Below are positions 41,276-49,737 of a DNA stretch of 64,000 bases, piece after piece. How positions within the stretch are numbered: the first letter of the stretch is position 1; every line of letters starts with the position of its first letter. Origin of the DNA: Citrobacter koseri ATCC BAA-895 (GTDB taxonomy: Bacteria > Pseudomonadota > Gammaproteobacteria > Enterobacterales > Enterobacteriaceae). A program made the translations under genes and the position numbers. The notes under the pieces were generated by a model. It worked only from the letters and a program-made list of their open reading frames with translations, made no database searches and had not been told where the DNA came from. Location: the NCBI RefSeq assembly GCF_000018045.1, contig NC_009792.1, forward strand, positions 1,364,001-1,428,000. Reading direction: 5' to 3'.

Positions 41276-42394
41276 ATGAAATCACGTGCAGCAGTTGCAT
41301 TTGGCCCCGGCCAGCCGTTAAAGATTGTTGAAATTGACGTCGCGCCGCCGCAAAAAGGCGAAGTGCTGGTCAAAATTACCCATACCGGCGTTTGCCATAC
41401 GGATGCGTTTACGCTCTCCGGCGACGACCCGGAAGGCGTGTTCCCGGCGGTGCTGGGTCACGAAGGCGGTGGCGTGGTGGTTGACGTTGGCGAAGGCGTC
41501 ACCAGTCTGAAGCCTGGCGATCATGTTATTCCGCTGTATACCGCAGAATGCGGCGAGTGTAAGTTCTGTAAATCCGGCAAAACCAACCTGTGCCAGGCGG
41601 TGCGCGCCACACAGGGTAAAGGGTTGATGCCGGATGGCACCACCCGTTTTTCTTACAACGGCGAACCTGTCTATCACTATATGGGCACCAGCACATTCAG
41701 TGAATATACCGTTTGTGCTGAAATTTCCCTGGCGAAAGTCAATCCGCAGGCGCCGCTGGATAAAGTCTGTCTGCTGGGGTGCGGCGTCACCACAGGGATT
41801 GGCGCGGTACACAACACGGCAAAAGTAAAAGAAGGGGATAGCGTTGCGGTCTTTGGCCTGGGCGGTATCGGCCTGGCGGTGATTCAGGGAGCGGTGCAGG
41901 CGAAAGCCGGGCGTATTCTGGCGGTTGACACCAACCCGGAGAAATTCAAACTGGCGGAAGAAATGGGCGCGACCGATTTCATTAACCCGAATGACTATGA
42001 CAAACCCATCCAGGATGTGATTGTTGAGCTGACCGATGGCGGCGTCGATTTCAGTTTTGAATGTATCGGTAACGTCAATGTGATGCGCGCAGCGCTGGAA
42101 TGCTGCCACAAAGGCTGGGGCGAGAGCATCATCATCGGCGTGGCTGGCGCAGGCCAGGAAATTAAAACCCGTCCGTTCCAGCTTGTTACCGGGCGCGTCT
42201 GGCGCGGTTCCGCTTTTGGTGGTGTGAAAGGGCGTAGCCAACTGCCAGGCATGGTGGAAGAGGCAATGGCAGGGAAAATTCGTCTGGACCCGTTCATTAC
42301 CCATCGCTTGCCGCTTGATCAAATCAACGATGCCTTTGATTTAATGCATCAGGGCAAGTCCATTCGCACCGTTATCCATTTCGGTGATAACTGA
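41276..42394 (+). CDS. frmA: FrmA/AdhC, glutathione-dependent formaldehyde dehydrogenase
   Basis: Class III alcohol dehydrogenase oxidising S-hydroxymethylglutathione with NAD; it also reduces S-nitrosoglutathione. The 372-residue zinc enzyme has catalytic-zinc ligands C40 and H62 (GVCHTDAF; LGHEGGG), the structural-zinc cluster CGECKFCKSGKTNLC, and the Rossmann motif FGLGGIGLAV. It is called adhC in Salmonella. No frmB esterase follows, the arrangement known from Salmonella. Ends in a hairpin terminator (42401-42423). Confidence 0.97.
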   Translation: MKSRAAVAFGPGQPLKIVEIDVAPPQKGEVLVKITHTGVCHTDAFTLSGDDPEGVFPAVLGHEGGGVVVDVGEGVTSLKPGDHVIPLYTAECGECKFCKSGKTNLCQAVRATQGKGLMPDGTTRFSYNGEPVYHYMGTSTFSEYTVCAEISLAKVNPQAPLDKVCLLGCGVTTGIGAVHNTAKVKEGDSVAVFGLGGIGLAVIQGAVQAKAGRILAVDTNPEKFKLAEEMGATDFINPNDYDKPIQDVIVELTDGGVDFSFECIGNVNVMRAALECCHKGWGESIIIGVAGAGQEIKTRPFQLVTGRVWRGSAFGGVKGRSQLPGMVEEAMAGKIRLDPFITHRLPLDQINDAFDLMHQGKSIRTVIHFGDN

Positions 42395-42400
42395 TTCACA

Positions 42401-42423
42401 TGCCAGCGGGTCTGCCGCTGGCA
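42401..42423 (+). terminator. frmRA terminator
   Basis: 9-bp stem TGCCAGCGG/CCGCTGGCA, loop GTCTG, then CTTTCC. Confidence 0.65.
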
Positions 42424-42484
42424 CTTTCCTGAATTTTCAGGAATAAATGTTGTGAAAATGTGACAAACATTCCGATTTTCACCG

Positions 42485-42511
42485 TAAGCAAACTTCCTGG
42501 AATGCCGATGA
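42485..42511 (+). promoter_or_regulatory. Sigma-28 (FliA) promoter of trg
   Basis: TAAGCAAA, exactly 11 bases, then GCCGATGA; the consensus is TAAAGTTT-N11-GCCGATAA. The -10 matches 7 of 8. It is 52 bp before the trg start and places the receptor in the late flagellar regulon. Confidence 0.8.
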
Positions 42512-42563
42512 CTATCTAACGGGCGTGTTTTATACGCAATAACCTACAAGAGAGTCGACGGTC

Positions 42564-44252
42564 ATGGACAACACATCAACGATGCAAGCACCGCATAAGC
42601 TGGGTTTTCTGCATCATATTCGGCTGGTTCCGCTGTTTTCCTCCATTCTCGGTGGCATCCTTCTTCTGTTCGCACTCAGTTCCGGGCTGGCGGGGTACTT
42701 CTTGCTACAGGCAGATCGTGACCAGCGGGATGTGACGGACGAAATTCAGGTGCGGATGGGCTTATCCAACAGTTCTAACCATCTGCGTACCGCGCGTATC
42801 AATATGATCCATGCAGGCGCGGCGAGCCGCATTGCTGAAATGGACGACATGAAAGCCAATATCGCTGAGGCGGAGAAGCGGATTAAGCAGTCGCAGGAAG
42901 GCTTTAACGTCTTTATGGCGCGGGCGGTAAAAACACCGGCGGACGAAGCGCTGGATGCGGAGCTGAATACCCGCTTCAAAGCCTATATTGATGGCCTGCA
43001 ACCTATGTTGAAATACGCCAGAAACGGCATGTTCGAGGCGATTATCAACCATGAAAACGAACAGGCCAGACCGCTTGATACCGCGTATAACACCGTATTG
43101 CTCAAGGCGATTGAGCTACGCACGGCGCGCGCGAATCAGCTTAGCGACCAGGCGCATCAGCGCAGCCAACTGGGATTGATGTTCATGATTGGAGCGTTCG
43201 CGCTGGCGCTGGTGCTTACGCTACTGACGTTTATCGCGCTCCGCCGGACGGTAATCAACCCTCTGCAACGTGCTGCGCAGCGTATTGAACAGATTGCCGC
43301 AGGCGATCTCACCATGCCGGATGATCCAACCGGACGCAGCGAAATCGGTCGCTTAAGCCGCCATCTCCAGAAGATGCAGTCCTCTCTGGGGCAAACGGTG
43401 GGAACGGTACGTCAGGGGGCGGAAGAGATTTATCGCGGCACCAGTGAGATTTCCGCCGGCAATACCGATTTGTCATCGCGAACGGAAGAGCAGGCCGCAG
43501 CAATTGAACAGACCGCAGCCAGCATGGAAGAACTCACGGCCACGGTGAAACAGAATGCGGACAACGCGCACCATGCCAGCAAACTGGCGGAAGACGCCTC
43601 CGGCAAAGCCAGTCACGGTGGTCAGATGGTGTCTGGCGTCGTGAAAACAATGGGCAACATCTCCAATAGCTCGAAGAAAATTTCCGAGATCACCGCCGTC
43701 ATCAACAGCATCGCTTTCCAGACCAATATCCTGGCGCTTAACGCGGCAGTTGAAGCGGCGCGAGCGGGTGAACAAGGGCGCGGCTTCGCCGTGGTCGCCA
43801 GTGAAGTGCGCACGCTGGCAAGCCGCAGTGCGCAGGCGGCGAAAGAAATTGAAGGGCTGATCAGCGAATCGGTCAGACTGATTGACCAGGGCTCCGGGGA
43901 AGTCGTCGCAGCAGGCAACACCATGAATGATATTGTCGATGCCGTGCGACGCGTAACGGACATTATGCTGGAGATCGCCGCAGCCTCTGATGAGCAAAGT
44001 CGTGGGATTGTGCAGGTGAGCCAGGCGATTTCCGAGATGGATAAGGTCACGCAGCAAAACGCCTCGCTGGTCGAAGAGGCCTCTGCCGCCGCCGCGTCTC
44101 TGGAAGAGCAGGCCGCTCGCTTAACCGAAGCGGTCGGGGCGTTTCGTTTGCAGGGGGGAAGTGCGATTAAACGCGCGCCGTCTGTGGACGTCGTCGCCAG
44201 TTCATCACCGCAGCCGGTAACAACCAGCGGTGATAACTGGGAAACGTTTTAA
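42564..44252 (+). CDS. trg: Trg, methyl-accepting chemotaxis receptor
   Basis: Transmembrane chemoreceptor; Trg senses ribose and galactose through their periplasmic binding proteins. The 562-residue protein has TM1 at about 21-47 (LGGILLLFALSSGLAGYFLL), a periplasmic four-helix domain, TM2 near 207-230, a HAMP domain (RRTVINPLQRAAQRIEQIAA) and the signalling tip NSIAFQTNILALNAAVEAAR (E. coli Trg-like throughout). Unlike E. coli Trg it ends in the CheR/CheB-tethering pentapeptide NWETF. Preceded by a FliA promoter. In E. coli hokB/mokB lie between cybB and trg; here frmRA does. Confidence 0.92.
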   Translation: MDNTSTMQAPHKLGFLHHIRLVPLFSSILGGILLLFALSSGLAGYFLLQADRDQRDVTDEIQVRMGLSNSSNHLRTARINMIHAGAASRIAEMDDMKANIAEAEKRIKQSQEGFNVFMARAVKTPADEALDAELNTRFKAYIDGLQPMLKYARNGMFEAIINHENEQARPLDTAYNTVLLKAIELRTARANQLSDQAHQRSQLGLMFMIGAFALALVLTLLTFIALRRTVINPLQRAAQRIEQIAAGDLTMPDDPTGRSEIGRLSRHLQKMQSSLGQTVGTVRQGAEEIYRGTSEISAGNTDLSSRTEEQAAAIEQTAASMEELTATVKQNADNAHHASKLAEDASGKASHGGQMVSGVVKTMGNISNSSKKISEITAVINSIAFQTNILALNAAVEAARAGEQGRGFAVVASEVRTLASRSAQAAKEIEGLISESVRLIDQGSGEVVAAGNTMNDIVDAVRRVTDIMLEIAAASDEQSRGIVQVSQAISEMDKVTQQNASLVEEASAAAASLEEQAARLTEAVGAFRLQGGSAIKRAPSVDVVASSSPQPVTTSGDNWETF

Positions 44253-44262
44253 GTCTTAATAT

Positions 44263-44297
44263 TGCCGGGTAACGACGCTAACGCGTCTTATCCGGCA
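44263..44297. repeat. REP-like element between trg and ydcI
   Basis: Inverted repeat starting TGCCGGGTAA and ending TTATCCGGCA, between two convergent genes. Confidence 0.75.
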
Positions 44298-44314
44298 TTT
44301 ATTTGAGGGCGCAT

Positions 44315-45238
44315 TCAGTGCGGCATGGATTTACGGATAGCGGCGATCAGCGCCTGCGCGCCGGGAGAAAGCGGCGTGTCCACGCGGGTGAGGATGCCAA
44401 TCGGTTCGCCAGCGCCCAGGGTGGGAATCGGCAGTGATACCAGCGTAGCCTGGCGCAGATCTTCTTTCACCGCGCCTGAAGGGACAAACCAGACGTAGTC
44501 ATAATCAACGGTAAGCTGGCGAGACAGCGAGGCCGACAGCGTTTCGATGCAGCCAACGGGCATTTTGCAGCCCTGACTTTGTAGCAGACCTTCCGCATTC
44601 TGCCGGGGAGCGGTGCCTTTGGGCGACACGACCACTGGCCATTCCATCACACGGCTTAAGGTGACGGTTTCCTGTAACAGCGGGTGATTAGGGCGCACAA
44701 CCAGCTTCAGCGACTCCAGAAACAGCAACTCGTAATTCAGACCGCTCATCAATTCCGGGTCGGACATCCGGCCAATACCGAGATCGATTTCCCCCGTTTT
44801 TAAGCCAGCGAGCAGCATCGGGTTATTCATGGTGGCGACCTGTAACGTCGTCTCTTTTTGCTGCTTATGGAACTGACCAATAACGGCCGGAAGGATACCC
44901 AATGCGGCGGTGGGCAATGCGCCAATGCGCACCACATCATTATTGAGGCTTTCTTTGCGATTCAACGCCTGGCCAGCGGTATTAAGCGCATCAAGCACTT
45001 TTACCGCATGGGTGAGGAACTGTTCGCCGGGCAGCGTTAACTGCGCGCCGAGGCGACCGCGCTCAAAAAGGCGGGTTCCGGTCAGTTGCTCCAGCTCGTT
45101 AAGCGTTTTAGAGAGTGCAGGTTGACTCAGGTTAAGGGTTTCAGCCGCGCGCCCCAGTGTTCCTTGTTGGGCGACAGCTACAAAAGTATGAAGATGGCGC
45201 AAACGGATGCGCTGACTAAACAAGCTATTTTTTTCCAT
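44315..45238 (-). CDS. ydcI: YdcI, LysR-family regulator
   Basis: LysR-type regulator reported in Salmonella and E. coli to affect acid-stress resistance and carbon metabolism. The 307-residue product has the winged helix LRHLHTFVAVAQQGTLGRAA and LNLSQPALSKTLNELEQLTG, then the periplasmic-binding-protein-like effector domain. ATG at 45238 gives the E. coli length and start MEKNSLFSQ; an in-frame upstream start would add 23 residues. Convergent with trg. Confidence 0.94.
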   Translation of the reverse strand: MEKNSLFSQRIRLRHLHTFVAVAQQGTLGRAAETLNLSQPALSKTLNELEQLTGTRLFERGRLGAQLTLPGEQFLTHAVKVLDALNTAGQALNRKESLNNDVVRIGALPTAALGILPAVIGQFHKQQKETTLQVATMNNPMLLAGLKTGEIDLGIGRMSDPELMSGLNYELLFLESLKLVVRPNHPLLQETVTLSRVMEWPVVVSPKGTAPRQNAEGLLQSQGCKMPVGCIETLSASLSRQLTVDYDYVWFVPSGAVKEDLRQATLVSLPIPTLGAGEPIGILTRVDTPLSPGAQALIAAIRKSMPH

Positions 45239-45616
45239 AAGCGATGTTAAAAACAGAGCGGTGCCGGTGACAAGTAAAGTTATTGGTTTTTGATAACCTG
45301 ATAGCAAAATATTATTAACATCTAACTCATTTCTTTTACAAGAAGTTTGTTTTGCTTATGTTTTGTACGATTCACAGTGATGTGAGAATAATGACAATGC
45401 GTGGCGCAGAAAGCGACAGGTCATAACGTGAGTTCATACTTGAAAGAGACATCAAGCGGGTTCACAATCCTGTGCAGGGTGATGGCGTTCCACCTTATTC
45501 CAACCGCCTCGTTTCAGTAGGCTGATGACGCCTGATATGACTCTTTATCACCAGGAGCGTGTCGGGCTGGTCAATACTCTTCCGGTTCCTCATGCTTTTT
45601 CCAACAGGAAACAACA
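45239..45616. other. Intergenic region between ydcI and the pyrophosphatase
   Basis: 378 bp of moderately AT-rich sequence with divergent promoters expected for ydcI and the pyrophosphatase gene. I see no RNA gene or clear palindrome. Confidence 0.5.
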
Positions 45617-46519
45617 ATGATATATGTAATTGGTCACCTCAATCCTGATAGCGATGCTATCTGTACGGCCATGATGACGGCGCGCTGGCTGACGTTACGC
45701 GGGCAGGAGGCAGTGGCGTTCCGCACGGGGGAAGCCAACCGTGAGACGCAGTTTATTTTTGCGCAGGCGGGGTTGCCCATTCCTGAACGATTAAGCGTTC
45801 CGCTCACCGATCGGGACGTCTGGCTGGTTGATTTTACCGAACCAGCCCAGGGGCCGGATTCTTTAGCGCAGAGTAACGTTGTTGGCATTATTGACCATCA
45901 CCGCTTAGGCGGGTTGATCACCCGACTGCCGCCGGAAGTGTGGGTAAAACCTGTTGGCAGTAGCGCAACATTACTGTGGCAACTGATGACGGATGCCATT
46001 CGAAAACAGCTTTCACCCGCAGAAGCGACGTTATTACTGGGCGCCGTTCTGAGTGACACTGTCACGCTTCGTTCGCCGACAACGACCCCGGATGACCGCC
46101 TTGCGGTGGAATCGCTCAGCCAGCTCGCCGGTTTGTCTCTTGAACGCTTTAGCCGCGATCTTCTGTACGCGAAAACCAGCGTGGAAGGGATGAACGCCAG
46201 CCAGCTTCTTCAGAAGGACATGAAAACCTTTACTGTCCACGGGCAGCGGGTTTGCGTGGCGCAGCTTGAGCTGTATGCGCTGGAGCAGGTTGATGCGATG
46301 ATGGACGACCTGCGTGAGGAAATGGCGCGCTATGCTGCCGGGGCAGACGCGGCGCTGGTTGTTCTGATGCTCACGGATATCAATCTCGGTTATTCCCGCC
46401 TCTGGTTTGCCGGAGATGCCCAGCCGGACGTCCCGCACCCCTGCGAGGTGGAAGGGATGCTGAGCCGTAAGAAACAGATGCTCCCCTGGCTGGAACATCA
46501 CCTGAATCCGCACAGGTGA
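45617..46519 (+). CDS. ppaC: Family II (Mn-dependent) inorganic pyrophosphatase
   Basis: Hydrolyses pyrophosphate to two phosphates using Mn or Co. The 300-residue DHH/DHHA2 protein has the metal-binding GHLNPDSD (6-13), VDF near 71-73, DHH (93-95) and the C-terminal substrate-binding SRKKQ. This fits family II enzymes such as B. subtilis PpaC in size and motif order. Enterobacteria normally rely on the unrelated family I Ppa, so this is an additional enzyme. AGGAAA precedes the ATG. It sits between ydcI and ydcJ, which are adjacent in E. coli. The symbol is by analogy. Confidence 0.88.
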   Translation: MIYVIGHLNPDSDAICTAMMTARWLTLRGQEAVAFRTGEANRETQFIFAQAGLPIPERLSVPLTDRDVWLVDFTEPAQGPDSLAQSNVVGIIDHHRLGGLITRLPPEVWVKPVGSSATLLWQLMTDAIRKQLSPAEATLLLGAVLSDTVTLRSPTTTPDDRLAVESLSQLAGLSLERFSRDLLYAKTSVEGMNASQLLQKDMKTFTVHGQRVCVAQLELYALEQVDAMMDDLREEMARYAAGADAALVVLMLTDINLGYSRLWFAGDAQPDVPHPCEVEGMLSRKKQMLPWLEHHLNPHR

Positions 46520-46600
46520 GATCACACTTTGTAAATTCTTCCCACCAGAGTGAACGGCGTTTTCTACACTCCAGGTAATATTCACTGGAGGCATGACATT

Positions 46601-47944
46601 ATGGCGAACACCATCGCGGCTGATGAGATTCGGGAACACTTTTCGCAGGCAATGTCAGCAATGTACCAGCAGGAAGTTCCACAGTACGGTACATTGCTGG
46701 AACTTGTCGCTGATGTGAATCTGACGGTACTGGAAAATAATCCCACGCTGCATGAAAAGCTGGCCAACGCGGATGAGCTGGCGCGGCTGAACGTTGAACG
46801 GCATGGCGCGATTCGGGTGGGTACGGCGCAGGAGCTTTCCACCTTGCGCCGAATGTTTGCGATTATGGGGATGTATCCCGTCAGTTATTACGACCTTTCT
46901 CAGGCGGGCGTTCCCGTTCATTCCACCGCCTTTCGCCCCATTGACGATGCGTCGCTTTCCCGCAACCCGTTTCGCGTATTCACCTCGCTATTACGGCTGG
47001 AGTTAATTGAGAACACGGCGCTGCGCCAACGCGCGGCGGATATTCTGGCGAAGCGCGATATCTTTACGCCGCGCTGTCGCGAACTTCTGGACGTCTTTGA
47101 TGCGCAGGGCAATTTTACCGGGGCGCAGGCGCGGGAGTTTGTGCAGGAGGCGCTGGAGACTTTCCGCTGGCACCGGCACGCCACGGTGGACAGGGAAACG
47201 TATCAGGCATTACATAATGAACACCGTCTGATTGCTGACGTGGTGTGTTTTCCGGGGTGCCACATTAACCACCTGACGCCGCGCACGCTGGATATCGACA
47301 AAGTGCAGTTGATGATGCCGGAATGCGGTATCGAACCCAAGATCCTGATTGAAGGGCCGCCGCGCCGTGAGGTGCCGATTCTGTTACGCCAGACCAGTTT
47401 CAAGGCGCTGGAAGAGTCGGTGCTGTTTGCCGGTGAAACGGAGGGCAGCCATACGGCACGTTTTGGTGAGATTGAACAGCGCGGCGTGGCGCTGACGCCT
47501 GAAGGGCGGCGGTTGTACGATGCGTTACTGCATAAGGCGGGGGCGGGCAAAGATAATCTTACGCATCAGCTGCATTTGCAGGCGGTCTTTAACGCTTTCC
47601 CGGACAGCGAATTTTTACTGCGCCAGCAGGGGCTCGCCTGGTTTCGCTACCGGTTAACGCCTGCCGGTGAATCGCACCGCCAGTCTATTCATCCGGGCGA
47701 CGACCCACAGCCGCTGATTGAACGCGGTTGGGTGGTGGCACAACCCATTACCTATGAAGATTTTCTGCCGGTAAGCGCGGCCGGAATATTCCAGTCTAAC
47801 CTGGGTAACGAAACCCAGTCGCGCAGCCACGGCAATGCCAGCCGCGACGCCTTTGAGCAGGCGTTAGGGTGCCCGGTATATGATGAGTTTGCGCTTTATC
47901 AGGCGGCGGAAGAACGCAGTAAACGGCGTTGCGGACTGCTCTGA
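46601..47944 (+). CDS. ydcJ: YdcJ, HglS-type 2-oxoadipate dioxygenase/decarboxylase
   Basis: DUF1338 iron enzyme. Pseudomonas HglS converts 2-oxoadipate to D-2-hydroxyglutarate in lysine catabolism, and E. coli YdcJ is a structural homologue; its own pathway here is not established. The 447-residue product has conserved metal-site regions RHGAIRVGTA, FPGCHINHLTPRTLD and GFEIEQ-type RFGEIEQRG. ATG at 46601 matches the E. coli start (MANTIAADE); a start 17 codons upstream is in frame but lacks a ribosome site. GGAGG precedes. Confidence 0.93.
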   Translation: MANTIAADEIREHFSQAMSAMYQQEVPQYGTLLELVADVNLTVLENNPTLHEKLANADELARLNVERHGAIRVGTAQELSTLRRMFAIMGMYPVSYYDLSQAGVPVHSTAFRPIDDASLSRNPFRVFTSLLRLELIENTALRQRAADILAKRDIFTPRCRELLDVFDAQGNFTGAQAREFVQEALETFRWHRHATVDRETYQALHNEHRLIADVVCFPGCHINHLTPRTLDIDKVQLMMPECGIEPKILIEGPPRREVPILLRQTSFKALEESVLFAGETEGSHTARFGEIEQRGVALTPEGRRLYDALLHKAGAGKDNLTHQLHLQAVFNAFPDSEFLLRQQGLAWFRYRLTPAGESHRQSIHPGDDPQPLIERGWVVAQPITYEDFLPVSAAGIFQSNLGNETQSRSHGNASRDAFEQALGCPVYDEFALYQAAEERSKRRCGLL

Positions 47945-47985
47945 TCGCGGTATGCTGTCGGGATGTGAAGGAAAAGGAATGCGTC

Positions 47986-49494
47986 ATGTTGAATCCCTCC
48001 ATCCCGCTTGTCGAAACACAACAGGGAAATGTCATGGGTGTCGTGCAAAACGACATCCACATCTGGCGCGGTATACCGTATGCCGCACCGCCTACGGGTC
48101 AGCTCCGCTGGCGGGCGCCACAGCCTGCCGCTCCCTGGCAGGGCGAACGCCCTGCGAATACATTTTCATGCGCCAGCTGGCAGGATATTGAATATTGTCG
48201 CGAGCTTGGCGGGGGCGATCCGGGGCGTTTTTCCGAGGATTGCCTGTATCTGAACATCTGGGCGCCCGCGGTGCGCCCGCAGCCGTTGCCGGTGATGGTC
48301 TGGCTGCATGGCGGCGGCTACACCATCGGCGCGGGAGGATTACCGCCTTACGACGGTTGTGCGCTGGCGAAGCGCGATGTCGTGGTAGTCACGCTCAATT
48401 ATCGTCTTGGTCACCTGGGATTTTTTGCTCATCCGGCCCTTGATGGCGAGGACGGCGAATGCGTGCATAACTTCGCCTTGCTCGATCAGATCGCGGCGCT
48501 ACGCTGGGTGCAGGACAATATTGCCGCTTTCGGCGGCGATGCGCAGAATGTGACGCTGTTCGGCGAGTCCGCTGGCGCGCGTAGCGTCCTGTCGTTGATG
48601 GCGTCCCCACGGGCAAAGGGCCTGTTCCATAAAGCTATTATTCAGAGTGGTTATACGTTACCGGATACGCCGCGCGAGGTCGCGCTGCAAAAGGGCATCG
48701 AACTGGCGGCGCATTTTAATTTGCCGGACGCTACTGCTGAACAATTGCGGGCGCTACCGGCGGAGGCATTCTGGCCGCTGGGCGCGCCGTTGAAAATCGC
48801 GCCGACGCCGATTTCCGGCGATGCGGTATTGCCACAGCCGATGATGGAGACCTTCTTTGCCGGAAAGCAGCACCCAATGCCGGTTCTGATTGGCTCCAAC
48901 AGCGACGAAGCGAGCGTGATGGCGGTGTTTGGCGTTGATCTCGCCGGGCAGATCGCGAAATTGCGGCGCGAACGCCGACTGGGGTTAGGGCTGATCAAGC
49001 TGCTCTATCCCGGCGTGAAGGGTGATGAGGAACTGGGGCGTCAGGTCTGCCGCGATATGGCGTTCACCACGTTGGGCTATGTGGTGATGCAGGCGCAGCA
49101 GCGGGTAGGCGAACCGTGCTGGCGATACTGGTTTGACTATGTCGCGGAAACTGAACACACAACCTACGCCAACGGCGCCTGGCACGGAAATGAAGTGCCG
49201 TATGTCTTTGATACGCTGACGCTGGCGGAACCCGCGCGCAATTACGTGAATGACAACGATCTGGCGTTTGCCCGGCATATCGCCAATTACTGGGTTAATT
49301 TCGCCCGTCACGCCAGCCGGACCTGCGATGTTCTGCATGGTCCGGTGCGCTGGCCCGCCTGCGTTCAGGGGCGGGATCGCTTGTTACGCATCGGACTGAA
49401 TAAATTTGCCGGTTTTAAAGTAGAGAACCGCTTTATGGGTGCGCGGATGGCGCTGTTCAAACGGGTGATGAAACATCACGTCAGTCTGGAATAA
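47986..49494 (+). CDS. Type B carboxylesterase
   Basis: A 502-residue serine carboxylesterase of the PnbA/cholinesterase-like family. Motifs: GIPYAAPPTGQLRWR at the start of the fold, EDCLYLNIWAP, oxyanion hole WLHGGGYTIGAG, nucleophile elbow FGESAGARS, and a late HGNEVPYVFD histidine. No signal peptide, so cytosolic. The orthologue is STM1623 in S. Typhimurium, as I recall; E. coli lacks it here. AAGGA precedes the ATG. It starts 41 bp after ydcJ and may share its transcript. Physiological ester unknown. Confidence 0.88.
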   Translation: MLNPSIPLVETQQGNVMGVVQNDIHIWRGIPYAAPPTGQLRWRAPQPAAPWQGERPANTFSCASWQDIEYCRELGGGDPGRFSEDCLYLNIWAPAVRPQPLPVMVWLHGGGYTIGAGGLPPYDGCALAKRDVVVVTLNYRLGHLGFFAHPALDGEDGECVHNFALLDQIAALRWVQDNIAAFGGDAQNVTLFGESAGARSVLSLMASPRAKGLFHKAIIQSGYTLPDTPREVALQKGIELAAHFNLPDATAEQLRALPAEAFWPLGAPLKIAPTPISGDAVLPQPMMETFFAGKQHPMPVLIGSNSDEASVMAVFGVDLAGQIAKLRRERRLGLGLIKLLYPGVKGDEELGRQVCRDMAFTTLGYVVMQAQQRVGEPCWRYWFDYVAETEHTTYANGAWHGNEVPYVFDTLTLAEPARNYVNDNDLAFARHIANYWVNFARHASRTCDVLHGPVRWPACVQGRDRLLRIGLNKFAGFKVENRFMGARMALFKRVMKHHVSLE

Positions 49495-49737
49495 TGGCGA
49501 GATGTTCGGCAGGTTGCGCTTTTCATAACCTGAAAGCGCGCCATCTGCATTTACACGGTATTCAGTCTGTTCTTATCGACATAAAATATTTTGGCTTTTG
49601 TACAGATTATCGACAGCCAACAATTGGATTATTAATGAATTTTGTCTAGAGTGAGCGGTCAGAAACGTTGCACTTCTTGCCGCTGATAGAGACCAGCGCG
49701 GGACCATTCACACGACCAGAAGGACTCACTTTCAGGT

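Noticed and set aside
41318..42322. 334-codon ORF antisense to frmA
   Set aside because: Codon-phase shadow of frmA with no family match.
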